A stretch of 64,000 nt of DNA. It comes from SCTD01 sp963784675. GTDB lineage: Bacteria > Actinomycetota > Actinomycetes > Mycobacteriales > SCTD01. The notes below the pieces were generated by a model. The model worked only from the letters and a program-made list of their open reading frames with translations. It searched no databases and was not told the DNA's origin. Positions 46,103-55,002 of this stretch are shown here, piece by piece; the first letter of the stretch is position 1, and the number at the start of each line of letters is the position of its first letter. The stretch lies in assembly GCA_963784675.1 (NCBI GenBank), contig CAWASE010000015.1, positions 1 through 64,000 on the forward strand. Reading direction: 5' to 3'. The position numbers and the translations under genes are program-made.

Positions 46103-47156
46103 GGCGCGCAGCCCGCGCGAGCAGGGCCCGCAGCTGCAGGCTCACCAGCGACGCGCGCTCGAGCAGCACCATGTGCCCGGCGCCCTCCACCACCACGAGC
46201 TCGGCGTCGGGCAGCGCCGCGGCGATCGCCCGGCTGTGGTCCGCCGGCGTCACCAGGTCGCGCGAGCCGACCAGCACCAGCGTCTGGACGTCGCGCAGCA
46301 CGTCCAGCGCCGTGAGCTTGTCGTGTGCGACGAAGGTGTCGTAGAACTCCGCGATCACCTCGACGGGCGTGCGGGCCGCCATCTGCTCGACCAGCTCGAC
46401 GAGGGACGGGCTGACGTCGCGATCACCGAACCCGGTGCGTCGGGACAGCAGGAAGGCCAGGTCGGAACCGAGCCGACGTCCTGCCTCGAACGGCGCGGGG
46501 CGACGTCGGGCCGTCCGGGTCAGGAGCGGCACCAGTCGCCGCGTCACGGGCGAGAGCGCCGCGGGCAGGCCGAGGGTGAGCTCGGCGAGGCGTCCGGTCG
46601 AGGTGCCGATCAGCGCCACGGCCGTGATGCGCGTCCCGAACAGCTCCGGTCTGCTGTCGGCCAGCGCCATGACGGTCATGCCGCCCATCGAGTGGCCGAC
46701 CAGCACGATGTCGCCGGTGGGGACCACCTGCTCCAGCACGGTGGCCAGGTCGCGACCGAGCTGGTCGATGGTCGAGTGCTCTGCCTCACCCCTGCCGCTG
46801 CGGCCGTGCCCCCGGCAGTCGTAGAAGACCAGACGGCCCGGGTTGTCGACGGCGAGCGCCTTGCGCTGGAAGTGCCAGGCCGCCATCTCCTGCAGGTAGC
46901 CGTGGAGGAAGACCACCGTGGTCGTGGCGTCGGCCCGGCCGACCTGTTCGACGTGCAGACCGACGCCGTCGTCGGTGAGGACGGTGCTGGTGCGGTCAGC
47001 AGGCAGGTGGAAGAACGGCTCGCCGGCGTCCGGGTCGGGACGGAGCCGGGTGCGTCCGACGGCGTAGCGCTCGGCGGCCAGCCCCAGCGCAGCACCGACC
47101 GCGACGACGCCGACCGCGGCCCCGGCCAGACCGGTGCGCGGGCTCGGGGGCTTCAC
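46092..47156 (-). CDS. Alpha/beta hydrolase, membrane-anchored
   Basis: 354 aa, GTG at 47156 overlapping the alr stop (GTGA). N-terminal hydrophobic segment (about 8-28), then an alpha/beta-hydrolase fold: VVFLHGYLQ oxyanion loop, nucleophile elbow VGHSMGGMTVM, Asp in VGSRDLVTP and His in GAGHMVLLE. An alpha/beta hydrolase commonly lies between alr and tsaE in actinobacteria. Substrate unknown. Confidence 0.92.
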   Translation of the reverse strand: MKPPSPRTGLAGAAVGVVAVGAALGLAAERYAVGRTRLRPDPDAGEPFFHLPADRTSTVLTDDGVGLHVEQVGRADATTTVVFLHGYLQEMAAWHFQRKALAVDNPGRLVFYDCRGHGRSGRGEAEHSTIDQLGRDLATVLEQVVPTGDIVLVGHSMGGMTVMALADSRPELFGTRITAVALIGTSTGRLAELTLGLPAALSPVTRRLVPLLTRTARRRPAPFEAGRRLGSDLAFLLSRRTGFGDRDVSPSLVELVEQMAARTPVEVIAEFYDTFVAHDKLTALDVLRDVQTLVLVGSRDLVTPADHSRAIAAALPDAELVVVEGAGHMVLLERASLVSLQLRALLARAARRAS

Positions 47157-48256
47157 ACCTGGACCCGCGGCACCCGCGCGCCGATCCGGGTGACGATCTC
47201 GTAGTTGATGGTGCCCAGCGCCAGCGCCCAGTCCTGCGCGGTCGGCTCGCCGGCGTCACCGGGGCCGAACAGCAGCACCTCGTCGCCGGGCTCGGCGTCG
47301 CCGTCGCCGACGTCGAGCACGAACTGGTCCATGCAGACGGTGCCGGCGATGCGACGGCGGCGGCCGCGGTGCAGCACCTCGCCGACGTTCGTCGCCGCCC
47401 GCGGCACCCCGTCGGCGTAGCCGAGCGGTACGAGCGCGAGCGTGGCGGCTCCGGGCGTGACGTGGCGGTGCAGGTAGCTGACGCCGGTGCCTGCGGGAAC
47501 CCGCTTGGTCAGGGCGACGGTGGAGGCCAGGGTCATCACGGGCCGGAGTCCGAACCGGCCCGGCAGCGGGTCCAGGCCGTAGACGGCGACGCCGGGCCGG
47601 ACCAGGTCGTAGTGGGTGGCGGGGGCGGTGAGGGTGGCGGCGCTGTTGGCCAGGTGACGGACCTCGGGACGCAGCCCGGCCCGGTCGGCGACCTGCAGCG
47701 CCTCGGCGAACACCGCCGCCTGCGCGAGGTTGGTCGGATGGTCCGGACCGCCGTCGGCGAAGGCGAAGTGGCTCCAGAGCCCCGCGACCAGCACGCTGTC
47801 GTCGGCCTGCGCCTTCGCCGCAGCGGTGCACAAGCCGGGCCAGTCGGCCGGGGTGGCGCCGTTGCGCGAGAGGCCGGTGTCGACCTTCAGGTGCACCCGG
47901 GCGGTGGTGCCGGTGGCGCGCGCTGCGTGCTGGACGGCGGCGAGCTGCACCGGACTGGCCACCGACAGGTCGACGTGCGCGGCGACGGCGGGTGCGAGGT
48001 CTTCGTCGGGGCTGAACAGCCAGGCGAGCAGGGGGACGTCGATCCCGGCCGCGCGGACGGCGAGCGCCTCCTCCAGGAAGGCCACGCCGAGCCAGGCTGC
48101 GCCGCCCTCGACGGCCGCCCGGGCGCTCGGCACCAGGCCGTGGCCGTACCCGTCGGCCTTGACCACGGCCATCACCTGCGCGGTGGGGGCGCGGGCGGCC
48201 AGCACCCCGACGTTCGCGCGGAGGGCGGCCAGCTCGATGCGTGCCTCGGTCCTCAC
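47153..48256 (-). CDS. alr: Alanine racemase
   Basis: 367 aa, GTG at 48256. PLP enzyme making D-alanine for peptidoglycan. PLP Lys in VVKADGYGHG, HLKVDTGLSRNG, RPGVAVYGL, catalytic Tyr region LVPLGYADGVPR and CMDQFVLDV. Lies 19 bases after nnr. Confidence 0.97.
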   Translation of the reverse strand: MRTEARIELAALRANVGVLAARAPTAQVMAVVKADGYGHGLVPSARAAVEGGAAWLGVAFLEEALAVRAAGIDVPLLAWLFSPDEDLAPAVAAHVDLSVASPVQLAAVQHAARATGTTARVHLKVDTGLSRNGATPADWPGLCTAAAKAQADDSVLVAGLWSHFAFADGGPDHPTNLAQAAVFAEALQVADRAGLRPEVRHLANSAATLTAPATHYDLVRPGVAVYGLDPLPGRFGLRPVMTLASTVALTKRVPAGTGVSYLHRHVTPGAATLALVPLGYADGVPRAATNVGEVLHRGRRRRIAGTVCMDQFVLDVGDGDAEPGDEVLLFGPGDAGEPTAQDWALALGTINYEIVTRIGARVPRVQV

Positions 48257-48275
48257 GGCCGACCGTCAGCGCTGC

Positions 48276-49691
48276 TCATCCGGCCATCCTTCCAGCCCGC
48301 CGCACCGCCTCCGGCCAGGCGCTCCACAGTGCGGACGCCGACGTCGCGGCGCCGTCGGCCGAGATGGTGCCGGCCGAGCCGTGCAACCAGGCGCCGACCG
48401 AGCCGGCGTCGAGCGTCGTGAGTCCCTGCGCGAGCAGGGCACCGGTGCCGCCGGACAGGACGTCGCCGCTGCCGGCCGTCGCGAGCACGGCGCTGCCGGT
48501 GCTGTTCACGCGCACCGGCCCCGTCGCGTCGGCGACGACCGTGGCGTCGCCCTTGAGCAGGACCGTGACGCCGAGGTCGCTCGCGAGCGCGCGGGCGGCG
48601 CCGATCCGGTCGGCGCCCAGCTCGCGGCCGAAGCGTGCGAACTCGCGGTCGTGCGGGGTGAGCAGGGTCGGGGCGGTGCGGTCGCGCAACCACTGCGGGT
48701 GCTGCGCGCAGACGGTCAGCGCGTCGGCGTCGACGAGCACCGGCACGTCGCTTGCCAGCACGGCCTCGACGGTGGCCGTCGCCCGCTCGTCGGTCCCCAG
48801 ACCCGGTCCGACGACCCACGCCTGCACCCGGCCGGCGTCGCGGACGTCCTTGCCCTCGTGCTCGGTGACGACGGTCTCCGGCCAGCGTGCGCGCACCTGC
48901 TCGGCAGCGTGGGGAGCGCCGGTGAAGCGGACCATGCCGGCCCCGGCCCGCACCGCCGCCCCGACGGCCAGCACCGCCGCACCCGGGTAGGTCTGCGAGC
49001 CCGCCGCGATGCCGAGCACGCCGCGGCTGTACTTGTCCGAGCCCGCCGCCGGATCGGGCAGCAGCCGCCCGACATCGACGGCCTCCAGCGCCTCGACGGG
49101 AGCAGCCGGGAGGTGCAGACCGAGGTCGACGACGCGCACCTCGCCGCACCAGGGTCGGGCCAGCAGCACGCCCGGCTTGAGCGTGCCGAAGCAGACCGTC
49201 AGCGCCGCGCGCAGGGCCATCCCCGCCACCGCTCCGGTGCCGGCGTCGACGCCGCTCGGCAGGTCGACCGCGACGACGTCCAGCCCGTCGCACTGACGGG
49301 CCAGCGCGGCGTGGGCGGGGCGCAGCGGACCGCGCCCTCCGATACCGACGAGTCCGTCCACGACCAGCGGCGTGCCTGTCAGGCTCGGCACGACGCGCCC
49401 ACCGGCTGCCAGGAAGGCAGCGAGGGCGTCCGCGCGGGGCTCGCCGGCCAGCGCCGCCTCGACCTCGGCGCCCCTGCCGGCCAGCTGCGCACCGGCCCAG
49501 AGGGCGTCGGCCCCGTTGTCGCCGCCCCCGACCAGCAGCAGCACGTGGGCTCCGTACACCCGGTCGAGCCGACCGGCGACGGCGACCGCCAGGGCAGTGG
49601 CCGCGCGCTGCATGAGCGTGCCGGGCGGCAGGCGCGCCATGAGCGCGGCCTCGGCGCGGCGAACCTGCTCGACGGTGTGGGCATACCTCAT
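48276..49691 (-). CDS. nnr: Bifunctional NAD(P)H-hydrate epimerase / ADP-dependent dehydratase
   Basis: 471 aa, ATG at 49691. Repairs hydrated NAD(P)H. N-terminal epimerase (YjeF) half: GGGDNGADALWAGAQLAG and AVDLPSGVDAGTG. C-terminal dehydratase half: WVVGPGLGT, LLTPHDREFARFG, VLLKGDATVV and TAGSGDVLSGGTGALLA. The fused form is normal in bacteria. Confidence 0.95.
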   Translation of the reverse strand: MRYAHTVEQVRRAEAALMARLPPGTLMQRAATALAVAVAGRLDRVYGAHVLLLVGGGDNGADALWAGAQLAGRGAEVEAALAGEPRADALAAFLAAGGRVVPSLTGTPLVVDGLVGIGGRGPLRPAHAALARQCDGLDVVAVDLPSGVDAGTGAVAGMALRAALTVCFGTLKPGVLLARPWCGEVRVVDLGLHLPAAPVEALEAVDVGRLLPDPAAGSDKYSRGVLGIAAGSQTYPGAAVLAVGAAVRAGAGMVRFTGAPHAAEQVRARWPETVVTEHEGKDVRDAGRVQAWVVGPGLGTDERATATVEAVLASDVPVLVDADALTVCAQHPQWLRDRTAPTLLTPHDREFARFGRELGADRIGAARALASDLGVTVLLKGDATVVADATGPVRVNSTGSAVLATAGSGDVLSGGTGALLAQGLTTLDAGSVGAWLHGSAGTISADGAATSASALWSAWPEAVRRAGRMAG

Positions 49692-49729
49692 AGCCTGCTC
49701 GCTTCCCGCTGCGGCCAGGCCCATCCGCG

Positions 49730-50095
49730 TCACGCCGGCCCGGGGCCTTCGGCCACCACGATGGCCGTCGCGATCCCGCCGTCGTGGGAGAGCGAGAGGT
49801 GCAAGCTGCTGATGCCCTGTGCGGCGGCCTCCGCCGCGACCCCTCCGTGCAGCACGAGCCGGGGCCGTCCGGACGGCTCCTTCACGACCTCGGCGTCGGT
49901 CCACCGCAGTCCTCCGGGCGCACCGAGTGCTTTGGCCACGGCCTCCTTGGCCGCGAACCGCGCGGCCAACGACTCGACCCTGGCGCTCTGCTGCTCGGTC
50001 GCGGTGAACAACCGGTGCAGCAGCCGGGGCGTGCGGGTGAGCGAGCGCTCGAGCCGGGCCACCTCGACCACGTCGATCCCGATCCCGACGATCAC
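49730..50095 (-). CDS. acpS: Holo-[acyl-carrier-protein] synthase
   Basis: 121 aa, GTG at 50095. Transfers 4'-phosphopantetheine from CoA to acyl carrier protein. VGIGIDVVEVARLE (Mg-binding Asp), AARFAAKEAVAKALG and LHLSLSHDGGIATAIVV are diagnostic. Starts the run acpS-nnr-alr. Confidence 0.95.
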   Translation of the reverse strand: MIVGIGIDVVEVARLERSLTRTPRLLHRLFTATEQQSARVESLAARFAAKEAVAKALGAPGGLRWTDAEVVKEPSGRPRLVLHGGVAAEAAAQGISSLHLSLSHDGGIATAIVVAEGPGPA

Positions 50096-50298
50096 CGGGT
50101 CAGCCTACAAATGCCGTCGGCTGCAGGACGTCGAACCTCCCTTCGGCGAGAGGCGCTTGCCTGTCGCCCGACCCCGCCACACAGAGGAGTCGACTTCGGG
50201 GCGAGGTCCGCCTCGACCAGCGGACGGACAGCAGGACCGCGACCGCACACCAGTCGCATGCACGGAACCGGCGCGACCCGCTCTGCGTCCTACGCGCC

Positions 50299-50702
50299 AT
50301 GAAGCCCGCGGCGTTCGTCGCAGGTGCGGCCGCCGCTGTCCTCCTCGCCGGGTGCAGCAGCCATGGGATCACGACGTCCATCGACCCGGACGGGGCGACG
50401 GCGTCCTTGCAGATGAGCACACCGAACGCCGTCTGCTACCGGGGGGCGCCACCGTGACAGCCAACCTCGCACAACCGCCGTCCGGACGATGGACAGCGAC
50501 AGTCACAGCCACGGACGGCACTGTGCTCGGGGCGCACGACGTGCTCGTCGAGGGCGACCACCCTGCTGTGCAGCTCGGCGTCGTCGTCGAGGACTTCCGC
50601 GCGTCCCGACTCACCCTGCGGGACGGGACAGGACGAGTGGTCGCCAGCTCGAAGGTCGGGCCAGCACGGTCTCCGGGCAGCGACTGCGCGCCCGCCCCGT
50701 AG
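50299..50702 (+). pseudogene. Small lipoprotein gene frameshifted at a G run
   Basis: The ATG at 50299 opens a lipoprotein signal peptide with lipobox LAGC (FVAGAAAAVLLAGCSSHG) and stops after 52 codons at 50457. From the G6 run at 50441-50446 the next frame continues with GATVTANLAQPPSGRW, then beta-strand-like sequence to TAG 50700-50702 (GRVVASSKVGPAR). Dropping one G would give a 134-residue exported beta protein. Either decay, slippage at the G run, or base-call error. Confidence 0.6.
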
Positions 50703-50810
50703 ATGCTCCAGCCTCACCGGGAAGCTTTCCTCGTGACTCGGTGGCCTGACTGTCCGCCGTTGACGACAGCGGGTACACGTCCAGTTCTTGGGCTGACGGG
50801 GTTCGGGCGG

Positions 50811-52469
50811 CTACTCGGCCCGGTCGAGCTCCGCGTCGAGCCAGAGGTAGGGGTTGTCGAGCTCGTAGCCCCAGCGCTGGTCGAGCAGGAGGCGCTCGCC
50901 GAGCGCGTCCTGGTCGGTTCGCGGTTGGTCCAGCGGGTCCGGGATGGTCGGCGTCCAGGGGAGCTCGTCGGCGGTGCGGTCCTGGCCGTCGTGGTCCTGG
51001 CCGTCGTGGTCCAGCAGCCACTGCTGTTCGGCGAGGTCTTCGTCGCTGAGCGTGCAGTCGTCCGGTACCGGCGCCTGGAGGGGCGGCGGTGGCCGCAGCG
51101 TGTCGGCGGGCGGCGGGTGCTGGCTCGGGCAGGTGAAGACCCGGCCGGTCAGGTCGGTCCAGCGGACTTTGTTGCCCGGCAGGCGTTGCTTGCGCATGAG
51201 CGGCTGGCCGTGGAGCAGCAGGTGCTTGAGCCGATGATGACGGCGGCACAACGGCCCGAGGTTGCAGCCGCACGTCGGCCCGATCGGCCACGCCACATCA
51301 TGATCCACATCGCAGCTCGACGAGGCCGCGCCGCACGCCGGCCACTCACACCGCGGCGCCCGAACCTCCAGCAGGCGTCGTAGGCCAGCCCCGACCCGAT
51401 ACGACCCCGGCGTGTCCGGCGGATGAGCGCTAGCCGGCTCCGACGTCGGCGACGGCGCAGGCGTGTTCGCGGACGGCCAGCGGCGTCCTGTCGTTCTTCC
51501 GCAACGTCCCTCTGCCGCGGTCATGGGTCCAGCGGGCGGTGGATGATCGAGCAGATGACGCGGTTCCCGCCGGTCCGGCGGCCTGGCGTCCCGCAGGCGC
51601 AGCAGCGCCTGCCGGACGCCGGCGAGATCCCCCCGGCCAGGACGCTCCACCCGGCCTTCACTGACGGGAGTGCCGTGCTCGTCGACCCACACGCTCCGCA
51701 GCACCGGTGCACTCGCCAGCACGTCCAACAGCTGCCCACGATCCAACGGACCGTGCCCGACGAGCGTCGCGAGCTCGTCCGTCGTGCCGAGCCCGGCGCC
51801 GATCGGGACCAGGACGCTCACCTGCACCCCGCACGGCGCCGGCTGACCCGGCAAGCACCCGCACGGCGCCGCCTGGCGGCTCACTCCTGTCAGCCGGCAC
51901 GGACAGCAGCTGCGCCCGGTCTCCCCGTCCAGCGGCAGCTGATCCCGACCCAGCAGCAGATCAACGAGAGCGTCCAACCTGCGCCTGCCCACAGGACGGT
52001 CATCCCCAGCACCCCACGGCTGCGACCGCTGGCGGATCCGGCTCAGCACCGCCCGCCCGTTCACCCCCGAGATCCCCAACGCGAACAGGTCCACCAAACC
52101 GTCCTGCCGCCGGCGGTACTGCACCTGCGCCGCCCGCTCCGCCCGCTGACGGCGCTGCTGCGCCTCCACCGGATCCGCCTCGATCACCCACGCGGCGACC
52201 AGCGCCGCCAACCGGGCCGGCGACACCACCTCCCCCGACAAGCGCGCCGCCCGCAACCGGCCCAGGACCTTCACCCACACCCCCGCCTGCACGCCAGCGT
52301 CCAAGCCCAGCAACGCCCGCGCCAGCACCCCCGCCTGCTCCGTCGTCACCACCCCGCAGGCCAACGGTCCGAGCCCCGCCTCCAGCGACGACAACAGGAG
52401 CGCCCGCCCAAGAACTCGCCGCGAATTTTCCGCAACCTGCCGAGCCGTCGCGAGCTGTGACGTCGTCAC
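50811..52469 (-). CDS. DUF222/HNH (13E12-family) endonuclease-like protein
   Basis: 552 aa from the GTG at 52469. DUF222 helical region in the N-terminal half, then an intact HNH motif: CEWPACG, DVDHDVAWPIGPTC, NLGPLCRRHHRLKH. The stretch before the HNH (about residues 300-350) reads poorly and GGNRVICSIIHRPLDP, a typical family segment, lies in another frame, so internal frameshifts are possible. The N-terminal DUF222 helices appear to be in a separate 52-codon ORF that overlaps this start. Confidence 0.72.
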   Translation of the reverse strand: MTTSQLATARQVAENSRRVLGRALLLSSLEAGLGPLACGVVTTEQAGVLARALLGLDAGVQAGVWVKVLGRLRAARLSGEVVSPARLAALVAAWVIEADPVEAQQRRQRAERAAQVQYRRRQDGLVDLFALGISGVNGRAVLSRIRQRSQPWGAGDDRPVGRRRLDALVDLLLGRDQLPLDGETGRSCCPCRLTGVSRQAAPCGCLPGQPAPCGVQVSVLVPIGAGLGTTDELATLVGHGPLDRGQLLDVLASAPVLRSVWVDEHGTPVSEGRVERPGRGDLAGVRQALLRLRDARPPDRREPRHLLDHPPPAGPMTAAEGRCGRTTGRRWPSANTPAPSPTSEPASAHPPDTPGSYRVGAGLRRLLEVRAPRCEWPACGAASSSCDVDHDVAWPIGPTCGCNLGPLCRRHHRLKHLLLHGQPLMRKQRLPGNKVRWTDLTGRVFTCPSQHPPPADTLRPPPPLQAPVPDDCTLSDEDLAEQQWLLDHDGQDHDGQDRTADELPWTPTIPDPLDQPRTDQDALGERLLLDQRWGYELDNPYLWLDAELDRAE

Positions 52470-52624
52470 GATCTCCACCCCGCCGCCACATGCACCCGAT
52501 GCAGCTCCAGCACCTCCCGAAACGTCCGCGCATGGAGCGCATGCCGATCCAACCCCGACCGCTCCAACGCCGACAACGCAGCATCCAACGCCGCTACATC
52601 CAACCGGCGCCCGTCCGCTCCCAT
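52466..52624 (-). CDS. Short ORF carrying the N-terminal DUF222 helices
   Basis: 52 aa from the ATG at 52624 (GRRLDVAALDAALSAL, LDRHALHARTFREVLELHRV). Helical and similar to the beginning of DUF222 proteins. Its TGA overlaps the GTG of the HNH ORF (GTGA). Either a split gene made by a frameshift or a natural two-piece arrangement. Confidence 0.55.
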   Translation of the reverse strand: MGADGRRLDVAALDAALSALERSGLDRHALHARTFREVLELHRVHVAAGWRS

Positions 52625-53016
52625 GACCCTGACGTAGAACCTGCCACCGACAAAATCGAATGCCGAAAAGTACTATGCCAGAGACTTGTTCGAGCTCCTC
52701 GAAAGCGCGCACGGGGCGAGTCCGCGGCAGGGGTGCGCGGGCTCCGCGCAATCGCCGAGCGCCGTCCGTTCATGTCGCGGATCAGGAAGACCGTCGCGGA
52801 CGATCATAGCACGACGATCAGAGCCAGCACAGCCCGATGACCAGCAGCCCGGCCCCGGCAGCATAGGCTGGCGCGGTCCGACAGCCGAAGCGGTGATGGA
52901 TCCTGGTCAGGCTGCACGCCGGAGGGCACTGGGCAGCGCGCCCCGAAGAGACGAGACCTGGAGCAGACGTGTGGCTCGCCTGAGCCCAGGGGGCCGCAGC
53001 GACCGCGTTCAGCAGC
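52625..53016. other. Gene-free region between DUF222 locus and glmS
   Basis: 392 bases. A relatively AT-rich patch (52640-52690) probably holds the promoter of the DUF222 ORFs. The palindrome TTCGAGCTCCTCGAA (52688-52702) is a possible operator but is not a LexA box. No convincing gene; a 114-codon plus-strand ORF here has no family features. Confidence 0.4.
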
Positions 53017-54858
53017 TCACTCGACGGTGACGCTCTTGGCCAGGTTCCGCGGCTGGTCGACGTCCAGCCCGCGAGCGCGAGCGATCTCCGCCGAGAGCAC
53101 CTGCATCGGGATGATCGTCAGCAACGGGGTGAGCAGCGACTTCGTGTCTGGGATCCGGATGACGTGGTCGGCGTAGGGCGTGACGCTCTCGTCGCCGTCG
53201 GTGGCGATGACGATGGTGCGGGCGCCGCGCGCGCGGACCTCCTGCACGTTGTTCACCAGCTTGGCCTGCAGCGCATGCCGCGGGGCGATGACCACCACCG
53301 GCGTGCCGTCCTCGACCAGCGCGATGGGGCCGTGCTTGATCTCGCCGGCGGGGAAGCCTTCGGCGGAGACGTAGGCGAGCTCTTTCAGCTTCAGCGCGCC
53401 CTCCAACGCCATCGGGTAACCGACGTGACGTCCGAGGAACAGCACGCGCTGTGCGTCGGCGAGCGAGCGCGCCAGCTCGCGCACGGGCTCCATCCGGTCC
53501 AGCACCTGCTGGATGAGCGCCGGCACCTCCTGCAGGTCGCGCAGGTGCGAGCGGACCTCGTCACCGTCGCGGGTACCGCGCACCTGCGACAGGTACAGCC
53601 CTACCAGGTACACGGCGGCGAGCTGGGCGATGACGGCCTTGGTGGAGGCCACCGCGACCTCGGGGCCGGCGCGCGTGTAGAGGACGGCGTCGCTCTCGCG
53701 GCTGGCGGTGGAACCGACGGTGTTGGTGATCGCCAGCACCCAGGCGCGCTGCGCCCGGGCGTGCCGCAGTGCCTCGAGAGTGTCTGCGGTCTCGCCGCTC
53801 TGGGTGATCGCGATGACGAGCGTGTTGCGCCCGACGACCGGGTCGCGATAGCGGAACTCCGACGCCAGCTCGACGTGCACCGGCAGCCTCGACCAGCGTT
53901 CGATCGCGTATTTTCCGACGAGCCCGGAGTGATAGCTGGAGCCGCAGGCAATGATGACCACCTGCTCGATACCGCGCACGTCCTCGTCGCTCATCGACAG
54001 CTCGTCCAGGTGCAGCAGCCCCTCCGGGGTGAGACGTCCACCAAGGGTGTCGCGCACGGCGGCGGGCTGCTCGTCGATCTCCTTCAGCATGAAGAACTCG
54101 TAGCCGCCCTTCTCCGCGGCAGCGGTGTCCCAGTCGACGTGATAGCTCTCGCCGGGGACCACGCGTCCGTCCAGGTCGGTGACGACGACGCCGTCGCGGC
54201 GCACCTCGACGACCTGGTCCTGCTCGACGGCGCGGGCCTCGCGGGTGTGCGCGATGAACGCGGTGACGTCGGAGCCGACGAAGTTCTCGCCCTCGCCCAG
54301 CCCGATGACCAGCGGCAGGTTCCGGCGCGCGGCAACCACCAGCCCAGGCTCGTCCCGGTGAGCGACGACCAGCACGAACGAGCCCTCCAGGTCGCGGCAG
54401 ATCGAGCGCAGCGACGCGGCCAGGTCACCGGCGGTCGGCCCGTCGGCGTAGCGCTCCTCGAGCAGGTGGGCGACGACCTCGGTGTCGGTGTCGGAGGTCC
54501 GACGGTGGCCGCGCTTCTCCAGCCCGGCGACGAGCACCTCGTAGTTCTCGATGGTGCCGTTATGGACGACCGCGACGGCGCCGGAGCAGTCGACGTGCGG
54601 GTGCGCGTTGCTGTCGGTGGGCGGTCCGTGGGTGGCCCAGCGGGTGTGCCCGATGCCCAGCACGCCGGCCAGCGGTCGCTCGTCCAGGATCTTCTCCAGG
54701 TTGGCGAGCTTGCCCGCCTTGCGCTCGACGTTCAGCTCGCCGCCGTCGAGCACGGCGACGCCGGCGCTGTCGTAGCCGCGGTACTCCAGCCGGCGCAGGC
54801 CTTCGACGACCACCTGCTGAGCCTGCTTGTCGCCGACGTAGCCCACGATGCCGCACAT
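53017..54858 (-). CDS. glmS: Glutamine-fructose-6-phosphate aminotransferase
   Basis: 613 aa; ATG at 54858 chosen because Cys-2 must become the N-terminal nucleophile (MCGIVGYVG). Makes glucosamine-6-phosphate for peptidoglycan. Glutaminase half: RLEYRGYDSAGVA, GIGHTRWATHG, VHNGTIENYE. Isomerase half: two SIS domains, ACGSSYHSG, ITQSGETADTLEAL, KLKELAYVSAEGFPAGE and the C-terminal PRNLAKSVTVE. Length normal. Confidence 0.98.
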   Translation of the reverse strand: MCGIVGYVGDKQAQQVVVEGLRRLEYRGYDSAGVAVLDGGELNVERKAGKLANLEKILDERPLAGVLGIGHTRWATHGPPTDSNAHPHVDCSGAVAVVHNGTIENYEVLVAGLEKRGHRRTSDTDTEVVAHLLEERYADGPTAGDLAASLRSICRDLEGSFVLVVAHRDEPGLVVAARRNLPLVIGLGEGENFVGSDVTAFIAHTREARAVEQDQVVEVRRDGVVVTDLDGRVVPGESYHVDWDTAAAEKGGYEFFMLKEIDEQPAAVRDTLGGRLTPEGLLHLDELSMSDEDVRGIEQVVIIACGSSYHSGLVGKYAIERWSRLPVHVELASEFRYRDPVVGRNTLVIAITQSGETADTLEALRHARAQRAWVLAITNTVGSTASRESDAVLYTRAGPEVAVASTKAVIAQLAAVYLVGLYLSQVRGTRDGDEVRSHLRDLQEVPALIQQVLDRMEPVRELARSLADAQRVLFLGRHVGYPMALEGALKLKELAYVSAEGFPAGEIKHGPIALVEDGTPVVVIAPRHALQAKLVNNVQEVRARGARTIVIATDGDESVTPYADHVIRIPDTKSLLTPLLTIIPMQVLSAEIARARGLDVDQPRNLAKSVTVE

Positions 54859-55002
54859 GAGGGTGAGGCTACCGGCGGGACCAGCGACGAACGCCGACCG
54901 GTCGCGCCCGCTCACCGGGACCGCACCACCTTCTCGCCCGGCTGCGTGCGCAGGCTGGCTCCGTCACCCGTCACCCGTCCGTACGACCAAGGAGCCGCTC
55001 CC

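Noticed and set aside
47730..50702. A 990-codon plus-strand frame
   Set aside because: It is antisense to alr, nnr and acpS with Arg/Pro/Ala-rich composition typical of shadows in GC-rich DNA. Only its last part matters, as the frameshifted lipoprotein tail.
52688..52702. TTCGAG-CTC-CTCGAA palindrome as an SOS box
   Set aside because: Arms and spacing do not match TCGAAC-N4-GTTCGA; left only as a possible operator.
53164..55002. 5' half of a 948-codon plus-strand frame
   Set aside because: Antisense to glmS. The methyltransferase begins at the GTG at 55003 behind a good ribosome-binding site.
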